A stretch of DNA of 64,000 nt from Paenibacillus amylolyticus (GCF_003719335.1 NZ_RIAS01000011.1:1-64000); one strand, 5' to 3'; positions 32,940 through 42,095 are shown, numbered from the stretch's first letter. Notes: generated from the sequence alone by a model not told the origin. Translations and numbers: made by a program.

Positions 32940-34247
32940 TTAGATCTTGGATTTCCTAAACCTCAATACAACACTATAATGTGTCCCATCCTGGTTCCTG
33001 AGAAATTGCCCTTGCATGCGGCTCATCATCCGGCTTATGATTCTCTCTCCCAGCCCTGTACTTTCTGGAGAAACCTCGGCAATTTTGATCGTATTGGCCA
33101 GTTGAATCTCAAACTTCTCCAGGCTAGAGTTGAATCTAATGCAGATTTCATCTTTGGGTTCTGCATACTTCAACAGATTAGACAAAATATTATCAAAGAC
33201 CCGCCCGAGTTCCTCCAAATTTACCGTGATATAGACTTGCGGCAGTTCACCAATAATGCGGACTTTGAATTGCTCCTGCCGCAGAATGGCAACCTGATCA
33301 GATATCAGATCATAAATAGCCTCCTGCACAGCTATGCTCTCAAGGTCAGCCTCTTGCTCTTTATCCAAAAGGAAATAATCAAACAAATTATCGGACAACT
33401 TTTTAAGTTGAATGGCTTTTCCGTAGGCATCCGTGATGTAATGGCTATGTTCCGTCGCTTGGTCTCCGCGTTCTTTCTTGGCAAACTCCAAATACATGAT
33501 TAAGGAGGTCAGCGGGGTCCGCATATCGTGCGACATTTCAGTGACAAGACTGCGGCTCTCCGCTTGTAACGCTTCAATCGCATCCAATTTATCCAGAAAG
33601 GCTTTACGAAGTTCCTCGATACTCTCAGCGATCATCGCTATTTCATCGTGGCCCCGAATCGTCATCTCATACTCCAGTTCTCCACCTTCAAGAATGTGAA
33701 TCTCTTCATGAATCTTTCTCAGATAAGCGAGGCTTCGACGAATGCCCAGCAGTACAATCAACAGAAAAATCATCGTGGCGCTGAGTAGTTCCAAGGTAAA
33801 GGCGATATCGTAATATCGGGATGAGAAAAACCCGTCTACCGTTACTCTTCCCTCTCCATCTCTGAACATGACCGAAAATGAGTGTTTCTGAGCATACAGC
33901 GTTTCCTGCTCTATCCCATATCCAGACTCATCTTCCGCGGAGTAATTCGAATCATATTGCAGTAACTGGTCTTTGTAGATGGTGAGCATGATATAATTCT
34001 CTTTTTTCACCCATTCCCCAAATGCCTTGCGATCCATTGAAGATAGATTATTCGCCTCAACATATTTGCTAAACTTTGCAATGGATTTGGACGATTCACT
34101 TTCATAGTACGCATCAGAGTTAAGATACCTGTCAATCAGCCCACTACTTACCTTCTGCATCGTCAAAAAAATCAGACCACTTACCGTAGCAGCCACCAAG
34201 ATGATTAAGGCTAATTTTTTGGTCAGCGTAAATTTACGGTGTGCCAA
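32940..34247 (-). CDS. VanS-like sensor histidine kinase
   Basis: 435 aa. Two membrane segments (near residues 12-30 and 155-175) bracket an extracellular sensor domain; then a HAMP-like linker, the H-box Ser-His in VTEMSHDMRTPLTSLIMY and an ATPase domain with an N-box (DNILSNLLKYA) and a G2-type STGLGERI. The classic DxGxG G1 motif is replaced by LANTIKIAE. It should phosphorylate the coupled regulator. The start is probably TTG 34247, with GGAGAGG eight bases upstream. It overlaps the regulator gene by 14 bases. Confidence 0.85.
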   Translation of the reverse strand: MAHRKFTLTKKLALIILVAATVSGLIFLTMQKVSSGLIDRYLNSDAYYESESSKSIAKFSKYVEANNLSSMDRKAFGEWVKKENYIMLTIYKDQLLQYDSNYSAEDESGYGIEQETLYAQKHSFSVMFRDGEGRVTVDGFFSSRYYDIAFTLELLSATMIFLLIVLLGIRRSLAYLRKIHEEIHILEGGELEYEMTIRGHDEIAMIAESIEELRKAFLDKLDAIEALQAESRSLVTEMSHDMRTPLTSLIMYLEFAKKERGDQATEHSHYITDAYGKAIQLKKLSDNLFDYFLLDKEQEADLESIAVQEAIYDLISDQVAILRQEQFKVRIIGELPQVYITVNLEELGRVFDNILSNLLKYAEPKDEICIRFNSSLEKFEIQLANTIKIAEVSPESTGLGERIISRMMSRMQGQFLRNQDGTHYSVVLRFRKSKI

Positions 34248-34929
34248 AACGGTATCCTCTCCCCCATTCGGTAAGGATATAAACCGGGTGAGCCGGATCA
34301 TCCTCGATCTTTGCTCGCAATTTGCGAATGTGTACCATCACCGTGTTGTTTGAACAATAAAAATACGGCTGTTCCCATACGCTTTCGTATATATTTTGTG
34401 CAGAAAATATTTTACTGCGTTTGCTCATCAAGAGCTTCAGAATCCGATACTCCAAATCAGACAGCTTCAGTTGCTGACCTTCTTTGGAGACATCATTAAA
34501 ATGCTCATTGACTTTTAGTTTACCTCCAACAAGAAACGTATCTTCGCTCTCTTTTTTCTCCTTGTAAATCTTATATCTTCGCAGCTGAGCAATGACCCGG
34601 GCGTGCAGCTCCTCTTCTGAAAATGGCTTTGTCATGTAATCATCCCCGCCTGCAAGAAGACCTTCCGTTTTGTCCAGAGTGCTCGATTTAGCCGTTAGAA
34701 ACAGAATGGGAACGTTGGAATACGTTCTGATCTGCTTACATGTTTCAATCCCCGAAATCCCCGGCATCATGATATCCAAAATGATCAAATCCAGCCCGTC
34801 ATCCACAAGTTGTAACGCACGTTGCCCGTCTCTCGCTATTAATACTTCATAGTTTGCCCGATGAAGGGACTCTTCTAATAGATCACCAATATCCTGATCG
34901 TCCTCTACAACTAATATCCGATGGGTCAT
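34234..34929 (-). CDS. OmpR-family response regulator (VanR-like)
   Basis: 231 aa. Receiver domain with acidic pair VVEDDQD, phospho-Asp in LIILDIMMPG and the conserved Lys in MTKPFSEEE; C-terminal winged helix ends in RKLRAKIEDDPAHPVYILTEWGRGYRF. It is probably activated by the overlapping kinase. It appears to be the first gene of a minus-strand operon: regulator, kinase, ECF sigma, PsiE, barstar. Ribosome site GGTGAGAAGGGT lies upstream. Confidence 0.92.
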   Translation of the reverse strand: MTHRILVVEDDQDIGDLLEESLHRANYEVLIARDGQRALQLVDDGLDLIILDIMMPGISGIETCKQIRTYSNVPILFLTAKSSTLDKTEGLLAGGDDYMTKPFSEEELHARVIAQLRRYKIYKEKKESEDTFLVGGKLKVNEHFNDVSKEGQQLKLSDLEYRILKLLMSKRSKIFSAQNIYESVWEQPYFYCSNNTVMVHIRKLRAKIEDDPAHPVYILTEWGRGYRFGTP

Positions 34930-35198
34930 ACCCTTCTCACCTCATGATTCCTGATGTTATTTACGGTGCCTCAATATATATCGTCCACAAGAAACACTTA
35001 CGTAATAAGATAAATCACAAATCTTAACCATTTATGAAAGCAATCATGCGTCACAAAATCGTCACAACTCCCATGAAATATAGCTCCCTTTCAGAAACTG
35101 TTAAGAATCTATCTTTATCGTTATTCAAGGTAAGAGTAACGTTTGCACACACCATGATTCACTTGATGTTAAACATAACGATGAAAAGGAGCAATGTT

Positions 35199-36431
35199 AT
35201 GAATGAAAAAAAAGAGAACCTTGCGCAACCACTTCGTCCGAAGGAACGTGTTCATTTTCTGGACATCGTCCGTGGATTCGCCATGCTTGGTATTATTATT
35301 GTGAATTACTTTCTGATTGTAGACTCGGTGAAGGGATTTCATATGGATTCAAGCGATCTAGTCCACAACCTCGTTTCCACATTCGCCGAAGGAAAATTCA
35401 TCACGTTATTTTCTTTTCTCTTTGGTGTGGGCTTCATGATTTTTATGGATAGAGCCGTGCAACGAGTAGAACATCCTCGAAAGCTTTTTGCCCGCAGGTT
35501 ATTGATTCTATTCTGTGTTGGCTTATTGCACATTACTTTTGTATGGGTTGGCGACATTTTGACTTTTTACGCCTTAGCCGGATTTTTACTACTCGCGTTT
35601 TATGCTCGCACGCCTAAAACGATATTGCGCTGGATTATCGCGCTTATATTGATCCAATTTCTAGCTTCCGTATTTATGATGCTCTATAATGCGGTGATGA
35701 AAACTGCATCTTCAGACATGCCCACTTATTTTGATTTCACATTATCCAGTCATACCAGCTTTACCTATTTGGAGTCATTTGTAGCTCGCTGGGCAGACAT
35801 GGGTGTGATGGCAGCTAGTTCATTTTCTACAGTTTATTCCATGTTCCAGATGTTCCTGATCGGTATGTATTTTGTGAAGATGGACTTCTTCACGACCATG
35901 GAAGCAAAGCAATCGATCTGGAAGCGAATCTGGTTCATCAGCTTGGCTGCATTCATCCTCACTCAGTTCAGCTCCATGATGAATACGCTTATTCCAGCTG
36001 AAAATACATTTTGGATGGAGCTTTTCATGGTTCTGGGTCAACAGGGAAACTTAACTGGAAGCATGTTTTATATGAGTAGCCTCGCGATGCTGTTATTGTA
36101 TGTTCCTGCACTCCGAAAAGCATTAATGGTATTTACCAAAGTTGGACGTATGTCGCTGACTTGTTACCTCCTTCATTCCATCATTGGAACCGTGCTTCTG
36201 CTTCCATATGGATTTGATTTGGCTAGTTCTATAAAACCTATTGATACACTTATGCTCAGTATTGCTGTGTATGTTGTGCTCGTCATTATTGCCTCGTTGT
36301 GGCTAAAACGCTTCAACATCGGGCCAATGGAATCGTTCTGGCGTAAGCTTACGTATGGTAAGACTAACCGCGCTTCCAAAACAACTCCAGTCACGCTCGT
36401 TCAGCCATTGAACAGCGATTTGCGTCAATAA
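35199..36431 (+). CDS. DUF418 domain-containing membrane protein (YeiB family)
   Basis: 410 aa with about ten membrane segments. It contains the DUF405-like start RIHFLDIVRGFAMLGI (here RVHFLDIVRGFAMLGI), a central FLLFGVGFMIFMDRA region and the C-terminal DUF418 domain (VGRMSLTCYLLHSIIG). The function is unknown. The start at 35199 has AAAGGAG upstream; the longer reading from 35034 has no ribosome site. It is divergent from the two-component regulator, which may control it. A terminator follows. Confidence 0.88.
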   Translation: MNEKKENLAQPLRPKERVHFLDIVRGFAMLGIIIVNYFLIVDSVKGFHMDSSDLVHNLVSTFAEGKFITLFSFLFGVGFMIFMDRAVQRVEHPRKLFARRLLILFCVGLLHITFVWVGDILTFYALAGFLLLAFYARTPKTILRWIIALILIQFLASVFMMLYNAVMKTASSDMPTYFDFTLSSHTSFTYLESFVARWADMGVMAASSFSTVYSMFQMFLIGMYFVKMDFFTTMEAKQSIWKRIWFISLAAFILTQFSSMMNTLIPAENTFWMELFMVLGQQGNLTGSMFYMSSLAMLLLYVPALRKALMVFTKVGRMSLTCYLLHSIIGTVLLLPYGFDLASSIKPIDTLMLSIAVYVVLVIIASLWLKRFNIGPMESFWRKLTYGKTNRASKTTPVTLVQPLNSDLRQ

Positions 36432-36474
36432 ACGCTGTTGAATTTAAGAATTTCGGATAAGTCTGCCCAATACC

Positions 36475-36498
36475 AAAAGCCCCTTCGGGGGCTTTTTT
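36475..36498 (+). terminator. Terminator of the DUF418 gene
   Basis: AAAAGCCCC-TTCG-GGGGCTTTTTT, a textbook hairpin with a stable UUCG loop. Confidence 0.95.
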
Positions 36499-36713
36499 CT
36501 ATCTTTTTCGAAAAAGCATTTTCTATGAATGTAAACGTCCATCACTATCATCTTCACTTGTCACTCGTTACTATCATTGTCACTTTTAGTACGTGATATA
36601 TGCTTTTCATGATTTGCTATTGTGAATTTTTCATATGTTGAAAATATAAAATAATTATATGAAATGGACAGGTCATTTTTTCTGCTCCTTCTCCATCCAC
36701 TCTCCTTAAACAC
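36499..36713. other. AT-rich intergenic region containing a dispersed repeat
   Basis: About 215 bases between two terminators of convergent genes. It contains copy 2 of the short dispersed repeat (36617-36650) and TCACTA-type short repeats (36540-36590). Nothing else was recognised. Confidence 0.45.
36617..36650 (+). repeat. Short dispersed repeat, copy 2
   Basis: CTATTGTGAATTTTTCATAT, then G, then TTGAAA. It matches copy 1 at 31516 in sequence and orientation, about 5 kb away. Confidence 0.6.
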
Positions 36714-36741
36714 AAAAAAACTGCCCGAAAAGGCAGTTTTT
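36714..36741 (-). terminator. Terminator of the aldo/keto reductase gene
   Basis: AAAAACTGCC-CGAAAA-GGCAGTTTTT; on the minus strand the T-tract is seven to eight long. Confidence 0.93.
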
Positions 36742-36807
36742 CAGTAATTTAAATCGTTTACAACCTAGGATTACACAATTAAAGTGATCTGTTAATATTA
36801 ACTCAGA

Positions 36808-37701
36808 TTATATACGGCCTGTCCAGTCGGGTCTTGCTACTTCCTTCCAGCGTGCACGAATAGCATCATATAGCTCCTGCTCAAGCGCCCCCTTCGCTAC
36901 CAAATCGGCGTTTTGCTGCCAGCGATCAGGTTTGGCGGTACCTACAATGGCGGTATGCACACCTTCGGTGCTCAGCGTAAATCGCAATGCGATGTCCACC
37001 ACTCGTTGTGCTTCCTCGGTTAAAAAATCATATTTCAGCTCATTTAACCGTTTCCAATAGTGATAAGCATAATCCTCTTCTGTCACCGTATCATACATCC
37101 ATGCTACGTTGGCAATGGGCCTTTTGGCGATGATTCCCATATTTCTTTTTCGCGCCTCAGGCAAAGTCAGTTCAATCGCTTCCTGATCGGCAATGTTCAA
37201 TGATGTCTCCAGACTGTCGAATACATCTGTCCGAATGGCGTATAGTGCATCGGTCGAATCACCGCTATATCCGATAAAGCGAGTTTTACCAGCCTCTTTC
37301 GCACGCTGCAATACCTCGATTACATCCCCCTGCCGAAGTACTTCTTCCGAACAGCTGTGCAGATGCACGACATCCACATAGTCTGTTTTCAAGCGCTTGA
37401 GACTACGGTCAATGGTCTGTGCCAGCACTTTGGCATCCCAGTCGGGTCCATCCACACCCGCTGCATGTCCACATTTGGTGAACAAAAAATACTCCTGCCG
37501 GCGGTGTCCCAGCACATCACCGATTTTCTCCTCACTGTCTCCATAACATTCCGCAGTATCAATCATATTCAAGCCAGCATCCAAAGCACGATTCAGTAAC
37601 ACTTCTACGTCTGCTTTGGACGCATCCCGTATCTCAGAGCCGCCAAAACCAAGTGTACTGACTTTCATTCCGGTATTTCCGTAATTACGAAGTTCCATCA
37701 T
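36808..37701 (-). CDS. Aldo/keto reductase
   Basis: 297 aa. NADPH-dependent carbonyl reductase of the AKR TIM-barrel type: TLGFGGSEIRDA at the start, catalytic Asp-Tyr in MIDTAECYGDSEEKIG, Lys in FLFTKCGHAAG, His in VVHLHSC, and a C-terminal nucleotide-binding loop IVGTAKPDRWQQN. Its natural substrate is unknown. The double ATG start is preceded by GGAGGAGG. It is monocistronic and ends with a strong terminator. Confidence 0.9.
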   Translation of the reverse strand: MMELRNYGNTGMKVSTLGFGGSEIRDASKADVEVLLNRALDAGLNMIDTAECYGDSEEKIGDVLGHRRQEYFLFTKCGHAAGVDGPDWDAKVLAQTIDRSLKRLKTDYVDVVHLHSCSEEVLRQGDVIEVLQRAKEAGKTRFIGYSGDSTDALYAIRTDVFDSLETSLNIADQEAIELTLPEARKRNMGIIAKRPIANVAWMYDTVTEEDYAYHYWKRLNELKYDFLTEEAQRVVDIALRFTLSTEGVHTAIVGTAKPDRWQQNADLVAKGALEQELYDAIRARWKEVARPDWTGRI

Positions 37702-37913
37702 GATCCTCCTCCAAATCAGGTTTGTCGCTTAGACAAGGCAAAAAATAAGATAAAATAGGTTTTGGTACTGTTCTTACTAACGTATATACATGTCTACCTG
37801 TTTTCGCGTCAATACTTTTTCATATCGTACCTTATGTTATTACCCGTTTAGTCACATGGCGGCACAGTTTCTTAAACTTCTATCTAGAATCATAAATGAG
37901 GCCACGGCAACTT

Positions 37914-38687
37914 TTAGAAACCGTAGATAGACATGCCACCATCAACCAATAAAGTCTGACCTGTTATGTATCCGGCTGCCTCCGAAGCAAGAAAAACAAC
38001 AGGCCCAACAACTTCTTGTAATTCTCCTACACGTCCAAGCGGTGTGCGGCTAATAATTTCTTGCAAATACTGCGGATCATCAAGTAACTTCTCGGTCAGT
38101 GGAGTGCGGAAATACCACGGTCCAACCGAGTTTACGCGAATGCCGTATTTACCCCACTCCAGTGCCAGCACCTTCGTCATATGGATTAAGGCTGCTTTGG
38201 TAGAACCATATACAACACCTGTTCGCAATGCGGTATGTCCGCCTACCGAGGAGATGTTAATTATTTTACCCTCCCCATACTGCTTCATATGCTGCCCTGC
38301 CAATTGTGAAGCGAAAAAAGCCGATTTAAGGTTTGTTTGCATGATCGTTTCCCACTGATCCTCCGTTACTTCCAGCGCTGGCGTCCGAATGTTCATACCT
38401 GCATTGTTTACGAGAACATGAATACGTCCCATCTCCGAAATCGCCTTCTGGAACGTCTCTGCCAGCTGTTCCTTAGAAGTGACGTCTGCGCAGAGCGCCA
38501 AAGCTTTACGTCCTGTCTGTTCAACAATAGTTGCGGCTGTTTCTTCAATCTCCTTCATGGTGCGCGATACAAGCACGACATTGCTTCCTGATTCCGCTAG
38601 ACCGATAGCAAGCGCTTTTCCAATACCTCTGCCTGCCCCTGTGACTAGTGCTGTTTGTCCTTCGAGATGAAATGCTGGTGCGATCAT
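37914..38687 (-). CDS. Short-chain dehydrogenase/reductase (SDR), gluconate 5-dehydrogenase-like
   Basis: 257 aa. Classical SDR: cofactor motif TGAGRGIG (residues 17-24), NNAG (near residue 95), catalytic Ser in ISSVGG, YxxxK in YGSTKAAL and the C-terminal LVDGG-type end. NAD(P)-dependent oxidation or reduction of an alcohol. It resembles gluconate 5-dehydrogenase and 3-oxoacyl reductases, and cannot be told apart from sequence. GGAGG precedes the ATG. The upstream GNAT gene ends 60 bases before it, so they may share a transcript. Confidence 0.9.
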   Translation of the reverse strand: MIAPAFHLEGQTALVTGAGRGIGKALAIGLAESGSNVVLVSRTMKEIEETAATIVEQTGRKALALCADVTSKEQLAETFQKAISEMGRIHVLVNNAGMNIRTPALEVTEDQWETIMQTNLKSAFFASQLAGQHMKQYGEGKIINISSVGGHTALRTGVVYGSTKAALIHMTKVLALEWGKYGIRVNSVGPWYFRTPLTEKLLDDPQYLQEIISRTPLGRVGELQEVVGPVVFLASEAAGYITGQTLLVDGGMSIYGF

Positions 38688-38746
38688 GTTGTTAGACCTC
38701 CTTTGTTGTACTATAGGGTTCCAATTTACAGACTGTTTTTACGACT

Positions 38747-39235
38747 TCAGGTAACAAAATACTGACTGGGATTGCCCAGTTCAGGATGAAATTTTTCTCG
38801 AAAACGCCCTCCGGTATAATCCCCAATAATTTTACGCCAAAATGCCTGTGCGATCACATTGTTCCGAACCTGTGTCACTTTCCACCGCCCAGGGAAACGT
38901 CTAAATAATTCGTAAGCGGCATTGGTTCCAACGCCACTGCGTCGGTATTTTTGCATAACAAAAAATTCAGTTAGATAGTAGTCATTATCCTTGCTCCCGG
39001 GATCTAACTTCTCCACAAGTGCAAACCCCGCTGGTGCCCCATCACTCGTGATCAAAAAAGGAAACTTGCGGCCTTTCTCCGTCCAGAACGCATCCAGTCC
39101 CGGATATTCTGGGAAAATACCATTCTGATCTACATCAATATTCAGATATTTCGTAAAATCATAGAGATAAAATTGCATGAGATGCCGAATCACCTGACTG
39201 CGTTCGCGGGGAACCAGCTCAATCTGCATATTCAT
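38747..39235 (-). CDS. GNAT family N-acetyltransferase
   Basis: 162 aa. It has the GNAT core: ALVEKLDPGSKDNDYYLTEFFV strand and YRRSGVGTNAAY acetyl-CoA loop (R-x-x-G-x-G), followed by an NNVIAQAFWRKI helix. It resembles YhhY/GNAT enzymes of unknown substrate. The ATG at 39235 has GAGGAGG nine bases upstream; the upstream frame to 39493 has no ribosome site and overlaps xerS on the other strand. It is divergent from xerS, with 199 bases between. Confidence 0.85.
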   Translation of the reverse strand: MNMQIELVPRERSQVIRHLMQFYLYDFTKYLNIDVDQNGIFPEYPGLDAFWTEKGRKFPFLITSDGAPAGFALVEKLDPGSKDNDYYLTEFFVMQKYRRSGVGTNAAYELFRRFPGRWKVTQVRNNVIAQAFWRKIIGDYTGGRFREKFHPELGNPSQYFVT

Positions 39236-39434
39236 TTGGTTCGCCTCCTCTAGTCTGTATGTATACATACTGTAAACCTTTATAACATGAAGGGCAACAA
39301 CGCGACAAATCGTAACCTGTGTAGCCCAATGCCTGACTCTTCCTCTCAACATAATCAAACAAGAAGATTGCATGTAAATTATGGTACACTTACTATACTT
39401 GTAGAAAAATAACCGTTCACAGGAGGTGCCGAAC

Positions 39435-40526
39435 TTGACCAACGTGCAAAAAGAGATTGACCGACGCAAATTAGATGAAAAACTTCCATCCATGCCCTGG
39501 TTTGTTCAGCAATTCATTGACTATAAACTGCCTGATCTGTCTCCGTCCACACTGCTGGAGTATTTGAGAGATTATGATACATTTTTCAGCTGGCTGCGTG
39601 CAGAAGGGTTATCCCAAGCTGGTTCTAACCAAGGGGTAACATTGACCGAACTTGAAGTGCTGCGTATGGATTCGGTTACTGCGTACCGACTATTTCTGAC
39701 TACAAAGCGTGAGGGAACCAATTCAAGAATTACGGTTTCACGCAAGCTTTCTTCCCTGCGGTCGCTATTTCATTATTTAAGCCAAATTGCTGAAGATGAA
39801 GACTTTTATCCCCTGCTTAAACGTAATATCATGGCCAAGATTGAGATCAAGCGCACTCATAAACCCAAAGACACTGCCGCGAAACTCAAAGGCAAGATAT
39901 TGGAAGAGAATGAATTACTCGAATTTATCGGTTACATTCTTGAAGGCTATGCTACAGATATGCAAAAGAACAAACAAGCTCTTTACTCACATGAGCTGAA
40001 CAAAGAACGGGATGCCTGCATAGCTAGCCTCATCCTCAACTCCGGTCTACGGGTATCGGAAGTGGTTAACCTGAATGTGGATGACCTCGATCTGGGTAAC
40101 AAACTGCTCTATGTTTACCGCAAAGGTAACAACGATGAAACGTACAAAACGCCGGTATACTTCAGGGAACAGGCCAAAGATGAACTGGCAACCTATATGA
40201 ATCTCCGGCAATCACGTTACCGCACACCCAAACGAGAAAAAGCGCTCTTTATTGCACTGCGTAACGGGGAATCCGAAGGCAGTCGAATGACTAAACGTGC
40301 GATTCAGGCGATGATCATGAAATACGCTAAATGTTTTGGCAAACCGTATCTTACCGTGCACAAATTACGCCATTCTTTTGCCACCGACTATTATTTGCAA
40401 AATGATATCTACAAAACGAAAGAGCAACTGGGTCATGCTTCTACTGAAACAACCGAAATTTATGCGCATCTGACCGACAAAACGATGTCCGAGGCCATCG
40501 AACGCCGCGTGGATGACAACGTCTAA
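39435..40526 (+). CDS. xerS: Tyrosine recombinase XerS
   Basis: About 363 aa. XerS-type recombinase of Firmicutes, resolving chromosome dimers at a dif-like site with the FtsK translocase. Catalytic Arg in NSGLRVSEVVNL, Lys in YRKGNNDETYKTP, HKLRHSFATDYY, LGHASTETT and Tyr in TEIYAHL. Longer N-terminal region than XerC/D. Start TTG 39435 was chosen since AGGAGG lies eight bases upstream, while the GTG at 39426 overlaps the site. No dif-like element was recognised beside it. A second integrase is at 11385. Confidence 0.9.
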   Translation: MTNVQKEIDRRKLDEKLPSMPWFVQQFIDYKLPDLSPSTLLEYLRDYDTFFSWLRAEGLSQAGSNQGVTLTELEVLRMDSVTAYRLFLTTKREGTNSRITVSRKLSSLRSLFHYLSQIAEDEDFYPLLKRNIMAKIEIKRTHKPKDTAAKLKGKILEENELLEFIGYILEGYATDMQKNKQALYSHELNKERDACIASLILNSGLRVSEVVNLNVDDLDLGNKLLYVYRKGNNDETYKTPVYFREQAKDELATYMNLRQSRYRTPKREKALFIALRNGESEGSRMTKRAIQAMIMKYAKCFGKPYLTVHKLRHSFATDYYLQNDIYKTKEQLGHASTETTEIYAHLTDKTMSEAIERRVDDNV

Positions 40527-41007
40527 AGCTAGCTAGACTCCTGTCCTAGGTTAAACTATACTACGTCTCGTCTCAATAAATGTGTTATTACAAGAGTCTC
40601 GCGGACAGTTGCACATGTGGATGGCCACTCTTGTCATGAAACCGTGCGCCGCGTGTTATACGCGATGAGAAATAAGCTCCAAAATGAAGTAACAGGCCAT
40701 TCGAAGAAACAAGGTTAATCCAGAAAGCCATTAGAAAGCTATTCAAAATTTGATGGTCATTAACCATTCGATCGATGGCCTGTTGTCTCATCTGTGCGTA
40801 ATGTTTTTTAGAAGCATTGATCAAAAATCAGTTGAATTGGGCATTATAACAGTTATATATTAAAATTGTTTATATTCAATCGAAGTTTCGTTTTATTTTA
40901 GATAGTCAAAACCCGCTAATCTTGTAGATGTACATCTATAAATGAATTAAAAGTTTACATAATAATAGTTACGTTTAGTAACGAGAGCCCTTACAGACCT
41001 TGATCAC

Positions 41008-41034
41008 TCTAACGATCTCAGATGAGCTTATTTG
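41008..41034 (+). repeat. CTAACGATC repeat, copy 1
   Basis: TCTAACGATC followed by TCAGATGAGCTTATTTGG. First of two direct copies, with a third inverted copy downstream (41129-41154). All share TCTAACGATC...CTTATTTG. Confidence 0.7.
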
Positions 41035-41057
41035 GCCCGTATAAATCCCTCCGGAAT

Positions 41058-41084
41058 TCTAACGATCACCAGAGACCTTATTTG
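41058..41084 (+). repeat. CTAACGATC repeat, copy 2
   Basis: TCTAACGATC followed by ACCAGAGACCTTATTTGG. Direct copy of the repeat at 41008. Confidence 0.7.
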
Positions 41085-41128
41085 GCTAAATACGTAAGTA
41101 AAACGACCATTTTCATATAAAATTCTTG

Positions 41129-41154
41129 AAATAAGCTCTCCTGTGATCGTTAGA
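41129..41154 (-). repeat. CTAACGATC repeat, copy 3 (inverted)
   Basis: Minus strand TCTAACGATCACAGGAGAG followed by CTTATTT matches copies 1 and 2 in reverse orientation. Copy 2 and copy 3 could pair into a long imperfect hairpin. Confidence 0.7.
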
Positions 41155-41498
41155 AAATACAGCGAACCCTACTTCCGCATTTGATTCCCAAGTATCTACT
41201 TTTATAGTCATTCTTTCACTCACTTTACTTCCACAGTACTTGCCTTTACACGACTTGCTTTCTTTTGTTTGTTTTTCTTTCTTTACACGATTCCACTTAA
41301 CATTTATTGTTTGGAAACACATCACTTACTCACACTACTTACTTACTTACTTACACGACTTACTATACATAGATAACATCCATTCTACTTTTCCATTCAT
41401 TTTACTCTTCCTGTACCTTCCGCCTTATTTCCTTCCATTTTTCTGACTTTGACCGTGCTTTACTCTCTCCGCCCTCTCAAATTTTTGTGTTTCTTAAT

Positions 41499-42095
41499 TC
41501 AATCAACGCACTCATTGTCAGATTTGGTATAGGTCGATTTTAGCTGAAGCAGCGCCTCTAAAACGGCTTCCCGTTCATGGAACAGGAAACTGGCCATAGC
41601 TCCTTTGCTTATCCCCTGTTTCTTATCAATCTGAGCACTTAATTTTTCCGTTCCTGCTGCCTTCATCAACTCCGGTGTCCAAAAAACAATGCCAACTACC
41701 TGTTTAAGCTTGCCAACCAGGGTCAGGTCATCGGCTTCGCGCACCATCACCAATTTGGGATACGGAGCATCTTTGAAACCTTCAATCACAATCCAGTCAT
41801 AGTCTGAGAACTGATTCAACATATCGTTAAGCCGGGTGTTATGCTGCTTAATGATCGCCGTTCTTTTCTGAGACATCACCGCAACAGCTGCTGCACCTGC
41901 CTTGCCAAACTGATACGAGTCCGTACCTTCCTGGTCCATCTCAAAATGGTCATGTCCATCATGTTTAATCGCAGCGACCTTCAATCCTTTTGAAGCAAGT
42001 CCGGCGATTAATGCAGCTGTCATTGTTGTTTTACCTGTATTTTTATATCCAACAACTTGAATGATCTTTGGCTCTGAATCAGTCTTTTTATCCAT
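41499..42095 (-). CDS. mobB: Molybdopterin-guanine dinucleotide biosynthesis protein MobB
   Basis: 198 aa. GTP-binding adaptor of molybdenum cofactor synthesis. P-loop GYKNTGKTTM (residues 16-25) and an IKHDGHDHFEMDQEGTDSYQF block, both typical of MobB, and IVIEGFKDAPYPKLVM. It assists MobA in attaching GMP to molybdopterin. The gene starts five bases after the moeA stop with AAGGTAACGAG upstream, so the two are translationally linked. Confidence 0.95.
   Translation of the reverse strand: MDKKTDSEPKIIQVVGYKNTGKTTMTAALIAGLASKGLKVAAIKHDGHDHFEMDQEGTDSYQFGKAGAAAVAVMSQKRTAIIKQHNTRLNDMLNQFSDYDWIVIEGFKDAPYPKLVMVREADDLTLVGKLKQVVGIVFWTPELMKAAGTEKLSAQIDKKQGISKGAMASFLFHEREAVLEALLQLKSTYTKSDNECVD

Larger units (their letters stand above)
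40527..41498. other. Long intergenic region with repeats and low-complexity sequence
   Basis: Almost 1 kb with no convincing gene. It contains one short minus-strand frame (40588-40824, TTG start, no ribosome site), copy 3 of the AGTTTACATAATAA motif, three copies of a CTAACGATC...CTTATTTG repeat, and a low-complexity stretch around 41320-41360 with (ACTT)n. The 3' end of mobB lies just right of it, and no clear mobB terminator was seen. Confidence 0.5.

Noticed and set aside
38747..39493. Longer N-terminal reading of the GNAT beside xerS
   Set aside because: It overlaps the xerS start on the opposite strand and has no ribosome site; the ATG at 39235 has a strong one.
40588..40824. 78-aa minus-strand frame
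   Set aside because: TTG start with no ribosome binding site, in a repeat-rich intergenic region with no terminator. Probably chance.
41008..41154. Triple repeat as a CRISPR array
   Set aside because: Copies differ, one is inverted, spacing is not constant and no cas gene is near.
41240..41446. 68-aa plus-strand frame
   Set aside because: It runs through low-complexity ACTT/TTTC sequence and encodes a Phe/Leu/Tyr-rich chain without a ribosome site.
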